From positions 23,664,412-23,728,411 of the forward strand of contig NC_045139.1 of assembly GCF_008831285.2 (NCBI RefSeq): 64,000 nucleotides of DNA, read 5' to 3'. The first letter of the stretch is position 1, and each line of letters starts with the position of its first letter. The translations under genes were made by a program, and so were the position numbers. This stretch comes from Nymphaea colorata (Eukaryota > Streptophyta > Magnoliopsida > Nymphaeales > Nymphaeaceae). The notes beneath the pieces were generated by a model. It had not been told where the DNA came from. It saw only the letters and a list, made by a program, of their open reading frames with translations, and searched no databases. This document shows positions 57,965 to 64,000 of this stretch, piece by piece.

Positions 57965-60900
57965 TGTTACGAACCTGCCATAGCCCCAGCCGAGAGCAGT
58001 CAACAGAGTGGTCGAGACTGATCGGGGTAACGCCAAAAGAGCACAGCCAGGGCCTAGACCACGTCAAGGCTGGGCGAAAGCCAACGGCTGAGCAAGAGGA
58101 GCTAGGGCCAAAGGAGGTCGCGGCCGTAGAGGATCGACAACTGAAGGAAGAAGGTCCACGCTAGATTGAGAACACCATGTGTGGTTCGACAGGGCATGGC
58201 CGAACCAAGGAAGGAGAGGCTGCCATAGGGCGTGCAGCCAACGAAGGGCGCCAACCCAAGGAAAGAGGCGCCAGCCCAACTCAGGAAGAGGTAGAGTGCC
58301 AGGTCAAGGAAGGCCGTCTGGGAGAGGTTAACAGCAGACAACGGGACCCAGCGGTTAGCCACGAAGCAAGGTGACCACGAAGCAAGGTTCTCACCTACCG
58401 ACCAAGACATGACCACACCAGGAGGCGTAGAGCAGACAGACAGAGGAAATAACATGCAACCAAAGGTTGGCCACGACAGTAGGCACTCAGGCAAGGGCGC
58501 ATACAGCAACCCACAGAGAGGCCAATCACGAGACACAGAAGACATCGCCAATCCAGCATGGTCAGTGGCAGACTTCAGCAGCGTTAGAGGTTGGAACACG
58601 GACAGAGGAGGACCAAGCCTAGATGAGCCAGTGGAACACAGCCCCAAGCCGAGTCCAAACCCGAGTCCGTCTAGGGAGTCTAGGATCGAGTCTTAAGTAA
58701 CGTCATGTCTTATTTAGTCCTAGTCAGTTTAGCGCCAATCGTCTTTAAGTCGAGTTGAGTCCTTAGACAATCCGCCTAGGTAGTGTCTTCCTATTTCGGT
58801 TCGGGTGAGCATTTAGATTAGTCGGTCCGGTTTGCTTAATTGGAGTCGGGTCACATGTTCGTTCGGGTCTCGGATCACTGTTTGATCTGGTTGCACTTTA
58901 CTATTTAAACTCTTGTACACCCCATTTGCGGGATTATGCTTTGTTAATGAAATAGAATTTGGAGTTTATCTCTCTTTTCCCCACCCGCGTGGTGTGTACT
59001 TTCCTGCCATGGAGGCGTGTAATCCCCGCCGTGGAGGCGTGTAATCCCCACCGTGTAGGTGTGTGATTCCCCGCCGTGAAGGTGGTGTACGAAGCTCTCA
59101 GCTCGTGTGATTCTGGCTGGGAAGAAGAAGATGCAATCGACGGAGGTGGTGGTTGCTGGAAAATCACCATTGAAGCCGACGACCAATGCATCTTTCCCCG
59201 ACGCGTTAGCAAGCTCTCCACGGTGCAGCCCCCTTGAACACGAAGGTGGTTAGAGGCCGGTTGAGTCTCGGGCAGACGTGGAGAAGAGTGGGCTATGGTT
59301 CTGCCCAGTTAGTATCCGCGTGATGACAATCCAGCAGCGTGAGAACAAGGTTGGTACCGATAAACTCTCCCGGTTCCATCCCTCTCGCTGTTCTTAGCCT
59401 AGGTTGAAACTGACCCTAGTAGGCTGGTTTTCTCCCTAGGCACATCAGGAAGAAGGTTGGCCAGAAAGGAAGGTAGATTTCGAGTCTTGGCGGGCTTAGT
59501 GAAGGTCGGCCCTAGTAGGCTGCTCTCCCCCTGTATGATCCAGGGAGTGAGTGATCGGAAAGGTCTGGCTAAGCAATAGTTAACCGGTTCACGTACGGAG
59601 TTAAACCAAGTGGTTAGCGGCGATCGCCGCCGGTAGACGGCCAGTAGCGGTTGCAACAGACTCTTGGCGGAGCCAAGCGTTGAGCCACGGTGCCGTGGGA
59701 GCTCTCATTCAAATCTGAGAGCGGGGCCGAAGTGGAGAGGGGCTGAGCCATATCCAGCAGCCTAGTAAGAATCGCTCGGACACAAGTTGTTCAACGGGCC
59801 GAGACCGACCATGAACTGTGGTGTATTTGAGTGGCCGGAAATCGCCCATTCGGCTGGCCATTGCTCCTTTTCTGGTGGTCACCCAATAGCCACTCGCTGC
59901 TTTCAAAACTGCCCTTGGTGAGTTATTTCGGCACTAAAGGAGAGCAAGTCCAAGAAGGGCAGAGTCGTCCTTTTATCGAGCATTTAACACCTTGGCACGG
60001 ACGAGGAGGACATTAACTCCGGGGGTTCCTTCCCAAGCTCCTCGGTTGACCGCGGGGAACATTCACTCCTCCAGCCATTCATCCCAACCGTCCCCTCCGC
60101 CACGTGTCATCATCGTGGGGCCCAAGCCCTTCGAGTTCCAAGTGAGCAATTCTCCTCGCTAATCTCTCCCTTCTTCTTTGTAATCCCCTCTCTAGCCATT
60201 AATCCCTTCCTCCTCATCCGAGCCAGAGTATTAACTCTTACCTCGTAGTCTCTCCCCCCTTTTGTGAATCCGAGCCTTGCCCTTAATCCTCCCCTCGTTA
60301 CTTGCCTAAGCCATAACTCCCCTCTCATTTCCTAGGCGAGTCATAACTCCCTCTCTAGTAATTCCGCACCCATTTAAATTCCATAGTTATCCTCGTGAGA
60401 CTTAAATGAGTCATTAAGCTTCAACCTTCCCGAGCCCTAACCCTCATCGTGTGGCCCTGACCTTTTGACCTAGACCTAGACCCGAGTCAAACCGAGTCAG
60501 CCTAGTCAACCCTCTTAGCGTACCCCAGCCTAGCCTAGCTCACCTAACCCAAACTGAGCTAGCCCAGACCACACCTATTCCTTACTAAGCTCGACCCTTC
60601 ATCCTGAGCTTAGCCCCCTCGCCTTGGAGTTTTGTAGCTAGGTTCCCTCCAAGGCTAGTAAGTGTCGGCTGCGTATAACGCGTGCCCATTGTCCCAGCCA
60701 ACCTCCCTACACCACCAACACCAGCCAGGTGGGCCGACACCAAACTCCATCGTCTTCCCTGGCCAGGCGGGTTGAACACCGTAGGTGCCCTCGCCACCGT
60801 CGGCAACTCTCCCTCGCGGCCTCTCCGCACCCGTTGTCGAACCTTCATCGCAGACATCTCGGTGACCTCGGCCAGGCGGGCCGACTTCGTTGCCACCAAG

Positions 60901-62976
60901 CGCCCGTCGTCAACACTGCACCAAGGCCAATCGTGGCCCATAGCGGTAGCGGCCATGTAACGCTCGGCTTTTGCAGGACGGATCGGGTCAGGGTCTAGAC
61001 CCGGACCCGAACTCCTCGTGCGACAGGAGCCCGACACCGCCCTCTTCTCCCTTGTTTTTCCTTCTCCCTCGCCTTTCCCTCGTCTATCTCCTGGAGGTCT
61101 GTGGTGCCAGCGCAGGGAAGAAGAAGACAACGGAGGTGCTGGGCAGCGACGAGAACGACGGCGGTGGTGCTCAGGTGAGACTTTTGATTCCTCTCTGCCT
61201 CTTCCTCCTTCCTCGTCCTTCTTCTCCTCCTCCCTCTCTCACTGTCTCTGCCGTCTCCCCTCTCAACCGCACGACCTCTCTCTGACCGTCTCCCTCTTCT
61301 GTCTCGTGCTTCTCACTTGCACCTCCCTCTACGGTCTCTCTTCCTGTCTCCCCCTCACTTTCCCGTGTTATCCTCCCTCCTGCGCAGCCCCTTGTCCCCC
61401 CACCCCCTACCCTGCTCGATTTTCCCCTCTCCGTCAGCACCCTATGCCCTCACGATTTCTCTTCCTCCTTCTCACGCCTCCTTCTCCCTTCTCACTTGCT
61501 CTCACCCCAACCGCCTGTTTTTTTTCCCTTGACTGCTCCCTCTCCCTCACCGTGTGAGCCTCCATCAACCGAACCCCTTCTTTTTGCCTTGCCAGCTGCC
61601 TTTTTCTCACGGCAGACCTCTGTTTTCTTTTCCTTGTCGCGGATTCCCATCGTATATTGCCGTTTGAATGGTTTGCAGCTGGCGGAGTCTATCTTCCCCC
61701 TCTTACCAGCAAATAGGGCGTGTGAATAGCGACGACAGCAAGCAATCTTGGGCATTGGCACTTGATCGAATCCTTGAGGTGGCTGCCTAGACTATCGCAG
61801 CAGTCTAGATTCTTGATTTGGGTTGAGCAAGGTGTGATTGAGCCCATTTGATTGCATATTTTCCTTTGGAGCATGTATAATTATTGTGGAAGCATGCTAG
61901 AATTTAGAATTGGTGTTTTGGGGACGCATGTTAGCGATTGTGCTTTTTGGGGAAAGTTTAGCTTTATGTTGGAGAAGCGATGATTTATATATATTGATCT
62001 TTTAAGCTTGGGGTGTTGATTTTCGAAGCAATAGGAAAGCATGGTAGAGATTGTGATGTTGTGGGGAAGATTTAGAACCGTCTTTTTGGGCACGTGGCTC
62101 ACGCTTTTGCGAGCGGGCGTATCTTGGAGTTATTTGGGGAAAATGTACTTTAATTGGATGTGACAATGGGGTTGACGCCTAGACTACAGAAAGCATTTAA
62201 GAATGTGAGCGAAGCATTGAGTTTTGGGGTCTCGTGGCAACGTCAAGAAGTTAGGAGGAGGCCTATTGTAGGGCCGTAGGTCACTACCCGTCGACACCCT
62301 CTTGAGGCGATGATATGTGCCTCAATGATTTTGTTTTAGCTTGGTTTGGATTGATAAGCTAATTAGTAGAGATCTTACCTTTTTATTTGTCTGCAGGTAC
62401 ACCGGGCACGTCCCGTAGACCTTGAGCGACCAGATTCAAAGCTCGAGGCATTTTGGAGAGTTTTTTGGACGTGTGACAGGTATGGCAGCATTCCAGGCAA
62501 ATCCTTGCCTGGGTCTCTGTGTGAATGTGTGTTCCTAGGATCGTGGGATCCTAGGATTGTGATGTGATTGATTGTTTGGTGAATGAATGTGTGTATGCAT
62601 GCAAATGGTTTGATATCTGATATAATGTGTTTTGAAAAGCTATTAGAAGTCTGTTTTGAAATATCACGCCTTTGCATGTGCATGCTAGATTTGATAACTG
62701 TTTAGGACAGATGAGGTGGGGTATCGAGTCGAGTGTCTCCTCGACTCCAATTGTGCATTAGAAAGCATCCTAGAATAATAACTGCATAGGACAACTATGA
62801 GCCCATCACAGATCGAACTACTCTCTGTGGTTTGGCTAAGCTTTTCAAAGATGTGATTATTGTGATAATGAATGTGAATGTTGTGTTTGTTGCATACACA
62901 TTGCCGCGGGCAATAATATAAATGATTGAACAGAGGGTAGTTGTACCCATAATGTTGAGACAGTTAGCCAAAGCTG
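57965..62976 (+). mobile_element. GC-rich sequence, probably LTR-retrotransposon leader/LTR DNA
   Basis: Starts near TGTTACGAACCTGCCATAGC, a common type of plant Gypsy LTR start. Around 58900 it has a promoter-like TATTTAAACTCTTGTACACC and TTAATGAAATAGAA, as in LTR transcription start and poly(A) regions. 59007-59095 has about four tandem copies of a ~24-bp unit (GTGGAGGCGTGTAATCCCCG). Long frames (58102-58647, 60585-61130, 61018-61557) are low-complexity, GC- or CT-driven and lack Gag/Pol motifs. No PBS, PPT or matching second LTR was found, so the class is a guess. Confidence 0.4.
59007..59095 (+). repeat. About four tandem copies of a ~24-bp unit
   Basis: Units of the type GGAGGCGTGTAATCCCCGCC with increasing variation (GTGTAGGTGTGTGATTCCCC; GTGAAGGTGGTGTACG). 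Confidence 0.85.
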
Positions 62977-64000
62977 TTGCAGGTCAGCCCAACCCCCCAT
63001 GTTTATATGGGGGAATTCAGAGAAGATGTTGTACATGCATAACATGCATACATGAGACGTAAGTATTCTCTTTCCATGTTCAAAATGTATCATGGCTTGG
63101 AACCTCATCGATAATCTATTCTTGCTTTTTCATAATGTTTTTATCTCAATATTGGTCATTGAAATTGTCCTCAAAGCTTACAAATTTTCTAAATGGAATC
63201 TTTTATGGACTGCAGCAATTATTTTGATGACATGTCCAACAGTTTCTATTTTTCATTGTTTAGAGAAAACGGGGACTTGCATTTTGCCAGTATCACTAGT
63301 TCTTCCCACTCCAAATCTGATCTCTTTTTATAAATTTAAGTGTGACTGGTTGAGCTTTCACATCAGTGAACTGGTTTTGACAAGTTCTTTTGTACAAGAT
63401 TACTTAACATTGCCTCACATGAGCATGATCTCTGTCCTCATTTGATTTTACTGTGATAAGATACATCTCTTAAGATCACATGGACTTCTTGGAATGAGTT
63501 TTAGCTTTTATCCCATGCATTTGATGTGAGTGCTCTGATCGACACATCTTCGTTTGTGTTGAAATCTGGTACTTTTGATCTTCGATATGTATGTTCTTGT
63601 TCAGATGGGAGAAACTTGGTAATAGTCTTCTACTTGGATATGACTTCTGGTATTAGCCCTGACACAAGACCATGATTAGTTCTTCATGGGGAGCACCAAA
63701 AGCTTTTACACAAGGATTCAGTCTCCAACATGTAGAAGATGGTTGTTATGAAGACTTCTACATGTATACAGCTGGCCCGATGGTGAACTGAAACAGACTG
63801 GACCTTGGTAACTCAGATCTCCTACCTTTGGAGGTTAGTGTCAAATATCGTCGGCCTGAAAAGTGCACCCTATGCTTGATATGATCATCTATTGTAGTGG
63901 CTATTACTTATGACTAGTTTGATACTGTCATGCAGATTCTATACTGATTACGTTGGGTTTGCATTAAGTAGCAACATTATTAGGTTTTTCTAGACTCCGA
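62977..64000 (+). repeat. Direct repeat, copy 2 (runs off the window end)
   Basis: About 99% identical to 51987-53014, in the same orientation and about 10.99 kb downstream. The sequence before it (AAGCTG) is unrelated to that before copy 1 (TTAGAA); the shared part starts at TTGCAGG. It still matches at the last base of the window. Confidence 0.95.
63605..63833 (+). pseudogene. SBP1 (fragment): Selenium-binding protein exon, copy 2
   Basis: Same exon as 52619-52847, including the TGA after a Tyr-(Gln/stop region)-Pro context and the later frameshifts. Differences are a few substitutions, including CAG to TAG changes in the sense strand near 'ggtattagccc', ACAAAAGG/ACACAAGG and GACATC/GACTTC. 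The shared stop shows that the exon was already dead before the segment was duplicated. Confidence 0.88.

Noticed and set aside
58102-58647. 181-codon minus-strand open frame and its plus-strand counterparts
   Set aside because: GC-rich sequence leaves several frames open by chance; no Gag, Pol or other motif and no splice context.
60585-61557. 181-codon minus-strand and 179-codon plus-strand open frames
   Set aside because: Low-complexity CT-rich sequence (Ser/Pro/Leu runs). Frames overlap on both strands without any recognisable domain.
51987-64000. The two 1-kb repeats as LTRs of one retrotransposon
   Set aside because: They contain an SBP exon and intron. There is no PBS after copy 1, no polypurine tract before copy 2 and no TG...CA ends with target duplication. 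Segmental duplication fits better.
1-64000. CRISPR arrays, bacterial operons or a plastid/mitochondrial origin
   Set aside because: No regularly spaced identical repeats with unique spacers and no operon-like coding density. Spliceosomal introns and LTR elements indicate nuclear plant DNA.

Overview
This window looks like nuclear DNA of a flowering plant. It has GT-AG introns, Copia-type LTR retrotransposon remains primed by initiator tRNA-Met, miniature repeat families, long (AT)n and (CT)n microsatellites, and exons of chloroplast proteins (chlorophyllide a oxygenase, TIC110). Nothing identifies the species. Coding density is very low. Only one gene looks intact: a three-exon minus-strand gene for a secreted, proline-rich GASA/snakin-type cysteine-rich peptide at 22592-23563, with a TATA box upstream. 

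Layout. 1-570 is a GGGCC-rich, probably hAT-like repeat. 3904-9470 is a decayed Copia element with two LTRs, PBS and polypurine tract, flanked by an unusually long 35-bp direct repeat, with a truncated 3' LTR. 9.5-22.5 kb is non-coding sequence with miniature repeats, tandem duplications and microsatellites. 22.25-23.67 kb holds the GASA gene. 24-34.5 kb contains copies of a short repeat family with GGCTC/GAGCC-type ends, a large inverted repeat built around a microsatellite, a minus-strand Copia reverse transcriptase/RNase H remnant interrupted by one of the short repeats, and a foldback structure. 

35.0-56.8 kb is the most unusual part. It is a mosaic of broken pieces of at least nine unrelated host genes, all on the + strand and most still carrying intron splice sites: a sirtuin (SRT2-like), SKP1, the last exon of chlorophyllide a oxygenase (twice, in tandem), an NHL/SOQ1-like exon, the 3' half of PRP4 kinase, callose synthase, TIC110, selenium-binding protein (SBP) and PRL1. 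The pieces are nested: callose synthase exons lie on both sides of the TIC110, SBP and PRL1 pieces, and SBP exons lie on both sides of PRL1. All carry frameshifts, stops or missing exons, so none is likely to make its original product. 

55.67-56.58 kb is an array of a ~115-bp satellite. 57.97-62.98 kb is GC-rich sequence that resembles LTR-retrotransposon non-coding DNA. From 62977 to the window end, at least 1,024 bp of 51987-53014 is repeated at about 99% identity, including the SBP exon and its stop codon. This suggests a recent tandem segmental duplication with a unit of about 11 kb. 

All gene identities come from recognising protein motifs by eye; no database search was run. I found no new biological system. 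The gene-fragment mosaic and the odd Copia target-site repeat are the observations most worth following up.
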